Source: Anaerococcus ihuae
GTDB lineage: Bacteria > Bacillota > Clostridia > Tissierellales > Peptoniphilaceae
Direction: 5' to 3'
Assembly: GCF_928368155.1 (NCBI RefSeq)
Contig: NZ_CAKMRU010000003.1
Coordinates: forward strand, 1 to 64,000
DNA length: 64,000 nt
Below the pieces are notes generated by a model. That model was not told the DNA's origin. It searched no databases and saw nothing but the letters and a program-made list of their open reading frames with translations. The position numbers and the translations under genes are program-made. The stretch's first letter is position 1; each line of letters begins with the position of its first letter. This document shows, piece by piece, positions 7,857 to 17,792 of the stretch.

Positions 7857-9419
7857 ATGAAAAGAATAATTAAGTTCTTGATGGCTTTTGTTTTTGCTTT
7901 TATTTTTACAATGGAAGTTTCACACGCTGATGAGGACACATTTAAAGTTGGTATGGAAGTAAATTATGCTCCTTTTAACTTTGCACAAGTTAATGATGCT
8001 AATGGAGCTGTCGAAGTTAAAAATTCTAAGGGAGAATTTGCAAATGGATACGATGTTCAAATAGCTAAAAGAATTGCTGATCAATTGGGCAAAAAATTAG
8101 AAATTTATAAAATTGAATGGGACGGCCTTCCACCTGCCCTTACAAGTGGAAAAATCGATGCGATTATTGCTGGTATGAGTCCAACTGCTGAAAGAAAAAA
8201 AGAAATTGACTTTACCGATTCTTATTATGTTTCTGATTTGGTAATAGTTTTGAAAAAAGATTCTTCTTTTGTCAATGCAAAATCTTTAAATGATTTTAAG
8301 GGAGCAAAAGTTACTGGTCAATTAAATACTTTCCATTACACAGTACTAGATCAAATTGATGGTCTTGATAAACAAGCAGCTATGGAATCTTTTCCATCAA
8401 TGATTTCCGCAACAAAATCTGGAAATATTGACGGCTATGTTTCAGAAAAACCGGGAGCTATGTCAGCAGTTTCTGCAAATAATGACCTAACTTATGTAGA
8501 ATTTGCAAAAGGTAAGGGATTTGAAACTTCATCAGAAGATACATCAATTGCTGTAGGTCTTAGAAAAAATTCTCAAATGAAAGATCAAATAAATGAAATT
8601 TTATCTCAAATGAATACCAAAGACCAAGATAAGATAATGAATGAAATGGTAAAGTTAGCTGAAAATGATGGAAGTGAAGTTTCATTTTTTGGTCAAATGA
8701 AGGCAATTTGGAATGAATATTCTTCCCTTTTTATAAACGGAATTTTTTCAACCCTATTCATTTCAATAATTTCAACTTTAATTGGATTTGTAATAGGTCT
8801 TGTAGTTGCAGTTATTAGAAAAATTAAGGTTGATAAAAACAAAAATATTTTTGCCTACATTTTACATAAAATAATTAATTTTATTTTAGTTTGTTATATA
8901 GAAATATTTAGGGGAACTCCAATGATGGTTCAAGCAATCCTAATATTTTATGGGGCAAAACAATTCTTATCAATAGATATGTCAACCATGCTTGCTGCCT
9001 TTATAATTGTTTCAATTAATACAGGAGCATATTTATCAGAAGTTGTAAGAGGTGGAATAAATTCAGTTGACGAGGGACAATTCGAAGCTTGTAAGGCTTT
9101 AGGAATGACCCATTCTCAAACCATGTTTAATGTTGTAATTCCACAAACAATCAAATCAATTTTGCCAGCAATTGCAAATGAATTTGTAGTAAACATAAAA
9201 GATACATCAGTATTAAACGTAATCAGTGTAACAGAATTATTCTTTGTATCAAAATCAATAGCAGGTTCAACCTACCAAATATTCCAAACATATTTGATAA
9301 CCGCTATAATTTATTTCATACTAACATTCTTAACAACAAGAATAATCTTATTAGTTGAAAGAAAATTTAATAACAAAGAATTTACACTCGAATCAGTAAC
9401 AGGAGGAATCCATGCCTAG
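7857..9419 (+). CDS. Amino-acid ABC importer: binding protein fused to permease
   Basis: One chain of 520 residues combining an extracytoplasmic polar-amino-acid receptor and a HisM/GlnP-type permease. Residues 1-23 are a signal peptide ([19 protein letters not shown]); about 27-265 form the type 3 solute-binding domain ([39 protein letters not shown]); about 285-515 form a permease with the EAA loop ([20 protein letters not shown]). I chose the ATG at 7857 because GGAGGAG precedes it; the frame is open upstream to 7788, but that start lies inside the T-box terminator. It overlaps the ATPase gene by 8 bases. Control is by the T-box, so the substrate should be the amino acid matching its specifier codon. 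Confidence 0.92.
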   Translation: MKRIIKFLMAFVFAFIFTMEVSHADEDTFKVGMEVNYAPFNFAQVNDANGAVEVKNSKGEFANGYDVQIAKRIADQLGKKLEIYKIEWDGLPPALTSGKIDAIIAGMSPTAERKKEIDFTDSYYVSDLVIVLKKDSSFVNAKSLNDFKGAKVTGQLNTFHYTVLDQIDGLDKQAAMESFPSMISATKSGNIDGYVSEKPGAMSAVSANNDLTYVEFAKGKGFETSSEDTSIAVGLRKNSQMKDQINEILSQMNTKDQDKIMNEMVKLAENDGSEVSFFGQMKAIWNEYSSLFINGIFSTLFISIISTLIGFVIGLVVAVIRKIKVDKNKNIFAYILHKIINFILVCYIEIFRGTPMMVQAILIFYGAKQFLSIDMSTMLAAFIIVSINTGAYLSEVVRGGINSVDEGQFEACKALGMTHSQTMFNVVIPQTIKSILPAIANEFVVNIKDTSVLNVISVTELFFVSKSIAGSTYQIFQTYLITAIIYFILTFLTTRIILLVERKFNNKEFTLESVTGGIHA

Positions 9420-10146
9420 TATTATAAAAGTAAATAATTTAGAGAAAAAATTTGGACAAAATTTAGTTTTAAAAGATATAAATATGGAAGTTCAAAAAGG
9501 AGAAGTGGTAACAATAATCGGATCATCAGGATCAGGAAAATCTACCCTTTTAAGATGTTTAAATTTATTAGAAGAACCTACAAGTGGAGAAATTTTATAT
9601 AAAGATGAAAATATTTTAGATAAAAAGTTTGACCTTAGAGCCTACAGAACAAAAGTCGGCATGGTTTTTCAAAATTTCAATTTATTTGAAAATAAAACTG
9701 TCCTAGACAACTGCACCCTAAGCCAAGAAAAAGTTTTAAAAATTTCAAAAAACAAAGCCCAAGAAAAGGCTAAAAAATTCCTTCAACTTGTCGGCATGGA
9801 CCAATATATAAACGCAAAACCATCACAAATTTCCGGTGGACAAAAGCAAAGAGTTGCCATTGCAAGAGCCCTTTGCATGGATCCAGAAGTATTACTTTTC
9901 GATGAGCCAACAAGTGCCCTTGATCCAGAAATGGTTGGAGAAGTTTTGGAAGTTATGACAAAACTTGCAAAAGAAGGAATTACAATGATAGTTGTAACCC
10001 ACGAAATGGATTTTGCAAGAGAAGTTTCGACAAGAGTTTTATTTATGAATGAAGGAATAATTCTAGAAGAAGGATCTCCAGAAGAAATTTTTACAAATCC
10101 AAAAAACCAAAGAACCAAAGATTTCTTGAAAAGATACATGGGATAA
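9412..10146 (+). CDS. Amino-acid ABC importer ATPase
   Basis: Energises the importer encoded just upstream. The 244 residues are the normal size for GlnQ/HisP-type ATPases. Visible are Walker A (GSSGSGKST), Q-loop (MVFQNFNLF), signature (SGGQKQR), Walker B ([12 protein letters not shown]) and the switch histidine (VVTHEM). The ATG overlaps the 3' end of the permease gene by 8 bases, so translation is coupled. The ligand cannot be read from the ATPase; see the T-box entry. Confidence 0.95.
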   Translation: MPSIIKVNNLEKKFGQNLVLKDINMEVQKGEVVTIIGSSGSGKSTLLRCLNLLEEPTSGEILYKDENILDKKFDLRAYRTKVGMVFQNFNLFENKTVLDNCTLSQEKVLKISKNKAQEKAKKFLQLVGMDQYINAKPSQISGGQKQRVAIARALCMDPEVLLFDEPTSALDPEMVGEVLEVMTKLAKEGITMIVVTHEMDFAREVSTRVLFMNEGIILEEGSPEEIFTNPKNQRTKDFLKRYMG

Positions 10147-10285
10147 AATATGTTTTTTCAAAATAAATTTATTTATTGTGAAATATAAGGTATAAATAAG
10201 AATTTTTAATAAAAATTTGTACAAACTACCATTATTTTGAAAGGAATTTTAATGAAAAATCAAAAAATAATTTAAAATTAAAAGC

Positions 10286-10329
10286 TTGTATTGCAGAAAT
10301 TATAATTTAATCTGCAATACAACCTTTTT
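10286..10329 (+). terminator. Probable terminator of the ABC importer operon
   Basis: A perfect 12-base inverted repeat (TTGTATTGCAGA / TCTGCAATACAA) with a 13-base loop, followed by CCTTTTT. It lies 140 bases after the ATPase stop; the stretch between holds only AT-rich sequence and a 7-codon ORF (ATG at 10252). Confidence 0.65.
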
Positions 10330-10419
10330 CTATCTCGATTTATCTAAAGTCAATAAAACGAAAAAAATCCCCAAAATCTTCAATTTCAGGGATTGTATAA
10401 ATTTATTTTCTCTTTATTT

Positions 10420-12036
10420 TTATGCTGTCATTGTTTCTAAATCTTTTTCTACACTTGTAATTGGTGAAATATTGAAATTTTCAACCAAGAAATTTACTAC
10501 AGTTTCTGATAAGAAAGCTGGAAGTGTTGGTCCAAGATGGATATTTTTTACTCCTAGACTTAATAGGGCAAGTAAAACTATTACAGCTTTTTGTTCATAC
10601 CAAGCTATATTAAATTCTAATGGTAAATCATTTACTGATTCAAGACCAAAGGCATCTTGTAATAATAAAGCAGTTTTTACCAAAGAATATGAATCGTTAC
10701 ATTGACCAGCATCCAAAACTCTTGGAATTCCATTTATATCTCCAAGATTTAATTTGTTGTACCTATATTTTGCACAACCTGCTGTCAAAATTACATAATC
10801 TTTTGGTAATTTTTCTGCAAATTCTGTGTAATAAGATCTGTCCTTGTGCCTTCCGTCACATCCTGCCATTACAACAAATTTTTTAATATTTCCAGCCTTG
10901 ATTTCTTTTACCACATCTCCTGCAAGAGCTTCAACTTGGTTGTGGGCAAAGCCTCCAACAATTTTTGTGTTTTCTAAATTTTCTGGAGCCTTGCATGATT
11001 TTGCAAGTTCAATTATTTCTGAAAAATCTTTGTGACCATTTTCATCAGCTTCTATGTGTTTTGCACCAGGATAACCTGCATTTCCTGTTGTAAATAATCT
11101 ATCAAGATAGTCATTATCTTTTTTAAGTGGAACTATACAATTTGTTGTCATCAAAATTGGTCCATTGAATTTTTGGAATTCTTTATTTTGGCTCCACCAA
11201 GAATTTCCATAATTTCCATGGAAGTGGTCATATTTTTTGAATTTTGGATAATAATTTGCTGGAAGCATTTCTGAGTGGGTATAAATATCTATTCCCAAAC
11301 CTTTTGTTTGTTCAAGAAGCATTTCCATGTCATTAAGATCGTGTCCAGAAATTAAAATTCCTGGATTATCTCCAGCAGAAAAATCAACTTCAGTGATTTC
11401 TGGATTTCCAAATTTTTCTGTGTTTGCCTTATCCAATGTTTCCATTGCCATAAGTCCATGTTTTCCAGTTTCCATGGTTAAATCAATTAAATCATTAATA
11501 TCCTTATCATCTTTTAAAGTTTTTTCCAAAGTTTTGGCAATAAATTTATCAACTTCTTCATTTCTATAACCCAAAACATTTGCGTGGTGGTTGTAAGCTG
11601 CCATTCCTTTTAGACCATAAGTTATTAATTCAACCAAAGATCTTTCATCTTCATTTACTATATTTAAAACGCCAACTTCGATAGCCTTTCTTTTTAGCTC
11701 TTCTCTGTTATCTGTTGTATATTTTGCCGCATCAGATAAATTTTCAAGTTTATTTTCCTTGATTAATTCATCTTTTGCCTTTATAGTTTCTTCAACCTTG
11801 TCTAAAATATCTTCTTCATCAAAATTTGCATTTGTAATTGTTACAAACATATTATTTGAAATTAAATCATAATATTTTGAATCGACATTTTCAATTTTAT
11901 TTAAAACTTCAGCAAGTCCTTTTGTAACATAGATTAGTAAATCTTGGCTGTTTGCAGTATTTTCATCTTTTCCACAAACTCCAACTTTTGTACAGCCCTT
12001 GTTGCCAGCTGTTTCTTGACATTGAAAACAAAACAT
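10420..12036 (-). CDS. hcp: Hybrid-cluster protein (hydroxylamine/NO reductase)
   Basis: Reduces hydroxylamine and probably nitric oxide; a nitrosative-stress protein of anaerobes. Residues 3-21 carry C-x2-C-x8-C-x5-C ([15 protein letters not shown]...GVCG), the ligands of the N-terminal cubane cluster. Downstream ligands of the hybrid cluster are seen in the [30 protein letters not shown] and AGCAKYRYN segments. I chose the ATG at 12036 because AAAGGA stands before it and the family begins MFCFQC; an upstream in-frame ATG at 12078 has no such support. At 538 residues it is the short class without the extra helical domain. No hcr reductase gene is adjacent. Confidence 0.94.
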   Translation of the reverse strand: MFCFQCQETAGNKGCTKVGVCGKDENTANSQDLLIYVTKGLAEVLNKIENVDSKYYDLISNNMFVTITNANFDEEDILDKVEETIKAKDELIKENKLENLSDAAKYTTDNREELKRKAIEVGVLNIVNEDERSLVELITYGLKGMAAYNHHANVLGYRNEEVDKFIAKTLEKTLKDDKDINDLIDLTMETGKHGLMAMETLDKANTEKFGNPEITEVDFSAGDNPGILISGHDLNDMEMLLEQTKGLGIDIYTHSEMLPANYYPKFKKYDHFHGNYGNSWWSQNKEFQKFNGPILMTTNCIVPLKKDNDYLDRLFTTGNAGYPGAKHIEADENGHKDFSEIIELAKSCKAPENLENTKIVGGFAHNQVEALAGDVVKEIKAGNIKKFVVMAGCDGRHKDRSYYTEFAEKLPKDYVILTAGCAKYRYNKLNLGDINGIPRVLDAGQCNDSYSLVKTALLLQDAFGLESVNDLPLEFNIAWYEQKAVIVLLALLSLGVKNIHLGPTLPAFLSETVVNFLVENFNISPITSVEKDLETMTA

Positions 12037-12104
12037 AATAAAATCCTTTCTTTTGTGCTTTTTTATCTTACAATACAATAATACTAGAATTTTTTTTAAT
12101 AATC

Positions 12105-12120
12105 GGTAACCTATGTTACA
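12105..12120 (-). promoter_or_regulatory. Candidate Crp/Fnr-family operator upstream of hcp
   Basis: A palindrome, TGTAAC-atag-GTTACC on the minus strand, 70 bases before the hcp start. A TGTAAC-N4-GTTAC pattern is the kind of site bound by Crp/Fnr-family regulators such as HcpR of anaerobes. No regulator gene lies in the window, so the assignment is inference. Confidence 0.4.
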
Positions 12121-12129
12121 AGATAAAAA

Positions 12130-13608
12130 TTATTTTTTATCTTCAAGTTTTTTAAGATGAGCCTTGGCGGCCTTTATATATTCTTCCATAACTTTTATTC
12201 TTGCATATTTTTTTGAGTTTCCCTCAACAATTATCCAAGGAGCATAGCTGGCATTGGTTCTTTCAAGCATTTCATTCATTGCCTCAATATAATCATCCCA
12301 TTTGTCCCTGTTTCTCCAGTCCTCATCTGTGATTTTATATTGTTTATCAGGATCTCTTTGCCTGTCTTTAAATCTTTTTAATTGTTCATCCTTATCAATA
12401 GTTACAAAAAATTTCAAAACCAAAGAACCATGGTCATAAATTTGCTTTTCCATATCAAGGATTTCTTCATAGGCTCTGTCCCATTCATTGGTTTTGGCAA
12501 AGCCTTCAACTCTTTCAACCATAACTCTTCCATACCAAGATCTTGAAAAAATTCCTACATAACCGTCTTTAGGAAGTTTTGTAAAAAATCTCCACAAATA
12601 ATTTCTAGATAATTCTTCTTTTGATGGAGCAGAAATTCCATGAACCCTGTAAAGCCTTGGATCAACTTCTTTGATTAATCTTTCAATAGCTCCATCTTTT
12701 CCAGCAGCATCAACTCCCTCAAAAACCAAAACTTGACTAATACCCTTTTGATAATACTTATACATTATCTTTGCAACTTCTTCTTGGAGTTTATCCTTTT
12801 TTTCCTTATACTCATCATCAGAAATAGATTTAGAAAGATCGATATTTTGTAAAATATTAGAAGTAGAAATATAATCTCTTTCTACATTTTCATTTTCTTC
12901 CCTTTGCCTAATAATTCTTTCCATTCCTTGGCTTATCCTATCAAGAGCAAGACCCAAAACTTCTTTACTAGCAGCTTTTTTATTATTAGCATCTACAATA
13001 TCCCATCTTGCATAAGAAAAATCACTAGCATCTAAAGTTTTTTTGAAATGCTTTTCATAATCCTTGTAATTTTTTTGTTGGTCTAAATCCAAACCATCAA
13101 TATAAAAATCTTCTTTAAAAGAATTTTCCAATTTCTCAATCCTTTTTGCCTGTTCCTTTTTATCAACATTTAAGAAAAATTTCAAAATAATTGTTTGGTC
13201 ATCAAATAAAGCCTTCTCTATAGATTTAATAGAATCAATTCTTTTTTGAATTTGTTTATCAGATAAATTTTTCTTTTCAAAAATTTTATAATAAAAAGAC
13301 CTATCAAAAATTTTAATTTTTCCCTTTTCAGGAACATTTATCCAAAATTTCCTTATAAAAGGATACAAATCATCAAAAGATTCATCCTTATCAAAAACTT
13401 CAACATCAAAATTTTTAGCAGAAAATTCACGGCATAAGTCCTTAATAACAAAACCACGCCCAGAAGATTCCCATCCATCAACAATAATTAAAATAGGAAT
13501 ATCCAAATCATTACAAATCCTAGCAACCCTCCCAAGCCTTTCAGCAAGCTCAGAACGCTTAAAATTTTGAAATTTCATTTTTCTATCAACACTAATTAAA
13601 TTCCCCAT
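12130..13608 (-). CDS. pap: Two-domain polyphosphate kinase 2 (polyphosphate:AMP phosphotransferase)
   Basis: Transfers phosphate between polyphosphate and nucleotides; two-domain PPK2 enzymes typically turn AMP into ADP. Of 492 residues, about 10-225 form a first PPK2 domain with a changed P-loop (IIVDGWESSGRGFVIKDL), and about 250-488 form the second, canonical domain with VFEGVDAAGKDGAIERL, the lid/Walker B region (YVGIFSRSWYGRVMVER) and the C-terminal WRNRDKWDDY segment. This one-degenerate plus one-active layout is that of class II PPK2. It appears to be a single gene, 94 bases upstream of the hcp promoter region. Phosphate acceptor is inferred from family, not proven. Confidence 0.9.
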   Translation of the reverse strand: MGNLISVDRKMKFQNFKRSELAERLGRVARICNDLDIPILIIVDGWESSGRGFVIKDLCREFSAKNFDVEVFDKDESFDDLYPFIRKFWINVPEKGKIKIFDRSFYYKIFEKKNLSDKQIQKRIDSIKSIEKALFDDQTIILKFFLNVDKKEQAKRIEKLENSFKEDFYIDGLDLDQQKNYKDYEKHFKKTLDASDFSYARWDIVDANNKKAASKEVLGLALDRISQGMERIIRQREENENVERDYISTSNILQNIDLSKSISDDEYKEKKDKLQEEVAKIMYKYYQKGISQVLVFEGVDAAGKDGAIERLIKEVDPRLYRVHGISAPSKEELSRNYLWRFFTKLPKDGYVGIFSRSWYGRVMVERVEGFAKTNEWDRAYEEILDMEKQIYDHGSLVLKFFVTIDKDEQLKRFKDRQRDPDKQYKITDEDWRNRDKWDDYIEAMNEMLERTNASYAPWIIVEGNSKKYARIKVMEEYIKAAKAHLKKLEDKK

Positions 13609-13722
13609 AAAATCACCTCTTTTGTATTTATTACCCCAAAAATAATCTTAATTTGTAAAAATTAAAATTTTACAATTCATTAAATTTTTTCGATAATTTT
13701 TTTCATAAATTATAAAAAAGTC

Positions 13723-13751
13723 TTGACAAAATTTAAAATGCCTTATATAAT
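13723..13751 (+). promoter_or_regulatory. Promoter of the alpha-glucoside PTS operon
   Basis: TTGACA at 13723-13728, a 17-base spacer, TATAAT at 13746-13751: a perfect sigma-A promoter. Confidence 0.85.
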
Positions 13752-13758
13752 TTAATCA

Positions 13759-13773
13759 ATGAAACGTTTTCAA
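13759..13773 (+). promoter_or_regulatory. cre-like palindrome downstream of the -10
   Basis: TGAAACGTTTTCA is one base shorter than a full catabolite responsive element (TGWAANCGNTNWCA) but keeps its symmetry. It sits at the likely transcription start, where CcpA would block initiation. Inference only. Confidence 0.4.
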
Positions 13774-13774
13774 T

Positions 13775-13848
13775 GGATAGTTACTATTGAATTAGGCTAA
13801 ACCAAACGAGGCTATCATCAGATAGCTTTGTTTGGTTTTTTTTATTAA
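13775..13848 (+). promoter_or_regulatory. RAT antiterminator plus overlapping terminator
   Basis: The 29 bases at 13775-13803 (starting GGATAGTTACTATTGAATTA, ending GGCTAAACC) match the ribonucleic antiterminator target of BglG/LicT/SacY proteins. Its last bases overlap the terminator AAACCAAACGAGGCTATC-atca-GATAGC...GTTTGGTTT plus T-run (13799-13843). Binding of the phosphate-regulated antiterminator encoded next should stabilise the RAT fold and let transcription through, so the protein controls its own synthesis and the PTS genes. Confidence 0.9.
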
Positions 13849-13867
13849 AATTTGAGATGGTACCAAT

Positions 13868-14698
13868 ATGAAAATATATAAGATTATTAACAACAACATA
13901 ATTAGCGCTAAAGACGAAAATGGACTAGAAGTAATCCTTATGGGAAAAGGATTGGGATTTAATACAAAGAAAGGAGAGTTAGTAGATAAAGAAAAAGTAG
14001 AAAAAACTTATCATTTGGATAATAAAACGCATTTAGAAAGGCTTATTAATCTATTATCTTCAATTCCAATTGAGCACATTGACTTGTGTCTTGACATTGT
14101 TTCACATATTCAAGATAAATTTGATTATAAGTTAAACGAAAATATTTACATAAGTCTTACTGATCATATTTCTTTTGCAATAAAAAGAAGAGAAAAGGGT
14201 TATAATTTTACCAACCCTCTCTTGCATGAGGTAAGAAATATTTACAAACAAGAATTTGATTTAGGCTTGTATGCTGTAAATTATCTAAACAAAAATTTAA
14301 ATATTAATTTTGATGAGCACGAAGCAAGTTCAATCGCTCTACATATTGTAGATGCTGAATATGATAGAAATCCTTCAGAAATTGTATCTCAAATCGAAGA
14401 TATAAAAGAAATAATTAAAATTATATATGAAGGTCAAATGTCAGAAAATTTATATGGAAAAGATTACATCTTATATGACTATATAAATAAATTTATTACA
14501 AGAATCAAAGAAGGAAAGCAAAAAAATATAAATGATAAAAAGCTATATTATTTTATAAGAAGTAATTATAAAAAAGATTTTATGACTACGCTTTCAATTG
14601 TAAGTTTTGTAGAAAATAAATATAAAATTATAGTCACAGATGAAGAAAAAACTATGCTAACTTTACTAATTAACAGAAAAAGAAATACTAATCAATAA
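13868..14698 (+). CDS. BglG/LicT-family transcription antiterminator
   Basis: RNA-binding antiterminator of 276 residues. Residues 1-55 are the CAT RNA-binding domain (MKIYKIINNNIISAKDENG, GKGLGFNTKKGE); about 65-170 form PRD1, with histidines in IEHIDLCLDIV and DHISFAI, and about 175-276 form PRD2. PRD2 is diverged, with fewer of the usual histidines than LicT, so PTS control may act mainly through PRD1. It is first in the operon with EIICB and the GH4 enzyme and lies directly behind a matching RAT/terminator leader, which makes its target clear. Gap to the next gene is 24 bases. Confidence 0.9.
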   Translation: MKIYKIINNNIISAKDENGLEVILMGKGLGFNTKKGELVDKEKVEKTYHLDNKTHLERLINLLSSIPIEHIDLCLDIVSHIQDKFDYKLNENIYISLTDHISFAIKRREKGYNFTNPLLHEVRNIYKQEFDLGLYAVNYLNKNLNINFDEHEASSIALHIVDAEYDRNPSEIVSQIEDIKEIIKIIYEGQMSENLYGKDYILYDYINKFITRIKEGKQKNINDKKLYYFIRSNYKKDFMTTLSIVSFVENKYKIIVTDEEKTMLTLLINRKRNTNQ

Positions 14699-14722
14699 AA
14701 ATTAATTGTCAAGGAGGGAAAA

Positions 14723-16282
14723 ATGACTTTTAAAGACAAAATTAAAATGGGCGTGCAGGATTTTGCCCATGCTATGCTACAACCTGTGTTTTTCCTAGTA
14801 ATTCCAGGTTTATTAATTGCACTTTGTTCAATTTTACAACTTAATTTTATGCCAGAAGCAATAAGAAATGCAGGAAACTTTATTTTTACAACTTTTTTGT
14901 TAGGAAACATTTCACAATTATCCGTTATTTTTTGTGTAGGACTTAGTGCAGGGCTTGCAAAAAAGAACAAGGGACAGGCTGCTGTAGTTGGACTTTTAAG
15001 TTTTCTAATTTTTATTACAGCAAATAATCTATGGCTAAAAGGACACGACATGCTTGCAACAGCAGATCCAGAATTTGGACTTTCAGGGACTGGTCAAGCT
15101 TTGGTTTTAGGTGTTCAAAGTTTAGATATGGGAGTATTTTCAGGAATACTTTTAGGATGTATAACAGGATATATCTTCAACAAATACTCAGAAATAGAAT
15201 TTCCAGTTTCATTAAGTATTTATGGTGGACCAAGATTTGCATATTTAATTGTTGCTGCAGTTGATATTGTTCTTGCAATAGTTCTTTCATATGTATGGCC
15301 TGTTGTAAATAACGGAATTAATTCAATTACAGATATAATGTCAAACACAGGAGTATTTGGTTTATATATCTACGGATTTTTAAATAGATTTTTAATCCCT
15401 ACCGGTCTTCACCACTTGGTTTACATGCCATTTATGTACACAAGTATTGGTGGAACTGCAAAAATCGCTGGGGAAGTTATTCAAGGTGCTGATCCAATTT
15501 GGTTTGCTCAAATGGGAATCGCACACAACTTAACAAGTATAAATGAAGCTGCAAGATATATGAACTGGGGTTTTTCAAAAATATTTGGCTGTATAGGAAT
15601 TGCCCTCGCCTTTGTTAAAACTGCAAAACCAGAAAACAAAGCAAGAACAAAAGCATTTATTATCCCTACATTATTGACAGCAGTTTTATCAGGAATTACA
15701 GAACCATTTGAATTTGCTTTCTTATTTATTTCACCATTATTATGGTTAATCCACTCCCTACTTGATGGATTATTCCAAATATTAATTTACTTATCAGGTG
15801 CGAGAGTTTGCTTTACAGGTGGTGTCATAGATTTAGTTACAAAAAATATAGTTATGCCAATAGGTCTTACAAAATTATGGATAGTTCCAATAATTGGTTT
15901 TATAGGAACAGCTACTTGGTATTTCTTATTCGTTTATTTCATTAAAAAATTAGATTTGAAAACACCAGGAAGAGAAGATACTCCTGAATTAAAATCAGAT
16001 GATACAAACGCAGATTACGGCGCTATCGCCCAAGATGACAATGATCCAATGTATATAGTTGAGGGCTTAGGAGGTGAGGATAATATAGATTCATTAGATT
16101 CTTGCTTTACAAGATTAAGAATCAATGTAAAAGACCCTAACTTAATTGATAAAGATATAATAAATAAATACCCTAACAGTGGAATTGTTCACAAAGAAGG
16201 GCAACAACACATACAAGTAGTTATTGGAATGAATGTTGCAAAAGTTAAAGATCAAATTTTAAGTAGAATTCACATAGACTAA
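14723..16282 (+). CDS. PTS EIICB transporter, alpha-glucoside type
   Basis: Imports and phosphorylates a sugar, probably maltose or another alpha-glucoside. The first 410 of 519 residues form the glucose-superfamily EIIC membrane domain (opening MTFKDKIKMGVQDFAHAML, with the GITEPFEFAFLF substrate-site signature). A hydrophilic linker of acidic residues leads to an EIIB domain at about 445-519 whose phospho-cysteine lies in LDSCFTRLRI. No EIIA domain is fused; one must be supplied elsewhere. AAGGAGG precedes the start. The partner GH4 gene 12 bases downstream supports an alpha-glucoside-6-phosphate product, by analogy with GlvC/MalB-type systems. Confidence 0.88.
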   Translation: MTFKDKIKMGVQDFAHAMLQPVFFLVIPGLLIALCSILQLNFMPEAIRNAGNFIFTTFLLGNISQLSVIFCVGLSAGLAKKNKGQAAVVGLLSFLIFITANNLWLKGHDMLATADPEFGLSGTGQALVLGVQSLDMGVFSGILLGCITGYIFNKYSEIEFPVSLSIYGGPRFAYLIVAAVDIVLAIVLSYVWPVVNNGINSITDIMSNTGVFGLYIYGFLNRFLIPTGLHHLVYMPFMYTSIGGTAKIAGEVIQGADPIWFAQMGIAHNLTSINEAARYMNWGFSKIFGCIGIALAFVKTAKPENKARTKAFIIPTLLTAVLSGITEPFEFAFLFISPLLWLIHSLLDGLFQILIYLSGARVCFTGGVIDLVTKNIVMPIGLTKLWIVPIIGFIGTATWYFLFVYFIKKLDLKTPGREDTPELKSDDTNADYGAIAQDDNDPMYIVEGLGGEDNIDSLDSCFTRLRINVKDPNLIDKDIINKYPNSGIVHKEGQQHIQVVIGMNVAKVKDQILSRIHID

Positions 16283-16294
16283 AAGGAGAAAAAA

Positions 16295-17629
16295 ATGAAA
16301 AAATATAATGTAGTAATAGTTGGTGGCGGAAGTAGATATACACCAGGAATTTTGAGAATGTTAGTTTCACAAAAAGAAAGATTTCCAATAGGAAGATTAG
16401 TTCTTTATGATATAGAAAAAGATAGACAAGAAAAGATTGGTCAATACGGAGATATTTTATTTAAAGAATACTATCCAGAACTTGATGAATTTATCTATAC
16501 AACAGACAAAGAGGAAGCCTACAAAGATTTAGATTTTGCCTTTGTACAAATTAGGGCTGGAAGATTAAAAATGAGAGAACAAGACGAAAAAATCGCACTA
16601 AGACATAATTGTATAGGTCAAGAAACTTGTGGACCAGGTGGATTTGCTTATGGAATGAGATCAGTTCCAGCTATGATTGAAATAATAAAAGATATTAGAA
16701 AATATTCAAAAGATGCTTGGATTTTAAATTATTCAAACCCTGCAGCAATAGTCGCAGAAGCAACAAAAAGAGTATTCGAGGGTGATGAAAAAATAATAAA
16801 TATTTGTGACATGCCAGTAGGAATCATGGCAAGTTATGCAAAAATTTTAGGTCTTGATTATCATGATCTAGAACCAAGATATTTCGGTCTAAACCATTTT
16901 GGATGGTTTACAAATGTTTTAAACAAAGAAACCGGAGAAGACTACCTACCAAAACTTAGAGAAATTCTTAAAACACCACATGATTTAGTAGAAGAAGGAA
17001 GCGACCAATCATGGAAAGATACCTTCACTTTCATGAGCAAAATGATAAAAGATTCTGATGAATATTTACCAAACACTTACCTACAATATTACCTCTACCC
17101 TCAACATATTTTGAAAAATGAAAATCCAGAATATACAAGAGCAAATGAAGTAATGGATGGAAACGAAAAACAAGTTCACGAAATGTGCGATAAGGTAATT
17201 GCACTTGGTAAAATAAAAGGGACAGAATTTGAACCAGATCCAAACAGCATGGACGGCCACGCAGGATATATAGTAGATTTAGCCTATGCAATTTCACATA
17301 ATACTGGCGAAATATTCTTGTGCATGCACGAAAATAAGGGAACAATAGAAAACTTAAGCCCTGGAATGATGATAGAGTCTCCAGTAAGAGTTGGAATAAA
17401 TGGAGTTGAACCACTAACAGTTGGACCAGTAAAAACTTTCTACAAGGGACTTCTTGAAAATCAATATGCTTACGAAAAACTAACAGTTGATGCAAACCTC
17501 GAAGGATCATATCAAAAAGCAGTTCAAGCTTTGACATTAAACAGAGTTGTAGATGATTTTGATAAGGCAAAAGAATTACTTGATGATTATATAAAAGTAA
17601 ACAAAGATTATTGGCCAGAATTAAATTAA
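16295..17629 (+). CDS. GH4 6-phospho-alpha-glucosidase
   Basis: Cleaves phosphorylated disaccharides delivered by the upstream PTS, using NAD+, Mn2+ and a redox-elimination mechanism. Its 444 residues begin with the Rossmann motif VVIVGGGSRYTPGI and include NYSNPAAIVAE, the metal-ligand cysteine in ICDMPVG, and GLNHFGW. In GH4 enzymes, CDMP-type cysteine plus a following histidine bind the metal, and this pattern points to the 6-phospho-alpha-glucosidase branch (GlvA/MalH) rather than to 6-phospho-beta-glucosidase; that choice is fairly but not fully secure. AAAGGAG stands before the ATG. It is the last gene of the antiterminator-controlled operon. Confidence 0.88.
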   Translation: MKKYNVVIVGGGSRYTPGILRMLVSQKERFPIGRLVLYDIEKDRQEKIGQYGDILFKEYYPELDEFIYTTDKEEAYKDLDFAFVQIRAGRLKMREQDEKIALRHNCIGQETCGPGGFAYGMRSVPAMIEIIKDIRKYSKDAWILNYSNPAAIVAEATKRVFEGDEKIINICDMPVGIMASYAKILGLDYHDLEPRYFGLNHFGWFTNVLNKETGEDYLPKLREILKTPHDLVEEGSDQSWKDTFTFMSKMIKDSDEYLPNTYLQYYLYPQHILKNENPEYTRANEVMDGNEKQVHEMCDKVIALGKIKGTEFEPDPNSMDGHAGYIVDLAYAISHNTGEIFLCMHENKGTIENLSPGMMIESPVRVGINGVEPLTVGPVKTFYKGLLENQYAYEKLTVDANLEGSYQKAVQALTLNRVVDDFDKAKELLDDYIKVNKDYWPELN

Positions 17630-17640
17630 GAATAGAATTT

Positions 17641-17674
17641 AAAAAAGCGTGGATAGTTTATTCACGCTTTTTTT
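17641..17674. terminator. Bidirectional terminator
   Basis: AAAAAAGCGTG and CACGCTTTTTT form a hairpin with T-runs on both strands, placed between the convergent GH4 and RarA-like genes. Confidence 0.85.
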
Positions 17675-17792
17675 AATCTTTTTAAATTTTATTAATACTT
17701 ATATTTATTAGTTTCATAAATATATACTGTTATATATGATCTATAAAATTTACTATAAAGTTCTTCATTTAATGTTATTTTAAATTTTTTAT

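Noticed and set aside
10252..10275. Seven-codon ORF (MKNQKII) with AAAGGA box before a hairpin, resembling a leader peptide
   Set aside because: No gene follows on the same strand, the codons are not biased toward one amino acid, and the hairpin is better explained as the operon's terminator.
13609..13722. Possible riboswitch in the gap upstream of the PTS promoter
   Set aside because: The sequence is plain AT-rich with no conserved pairing; all structure lies downstream of the promoter in the RAT leader.
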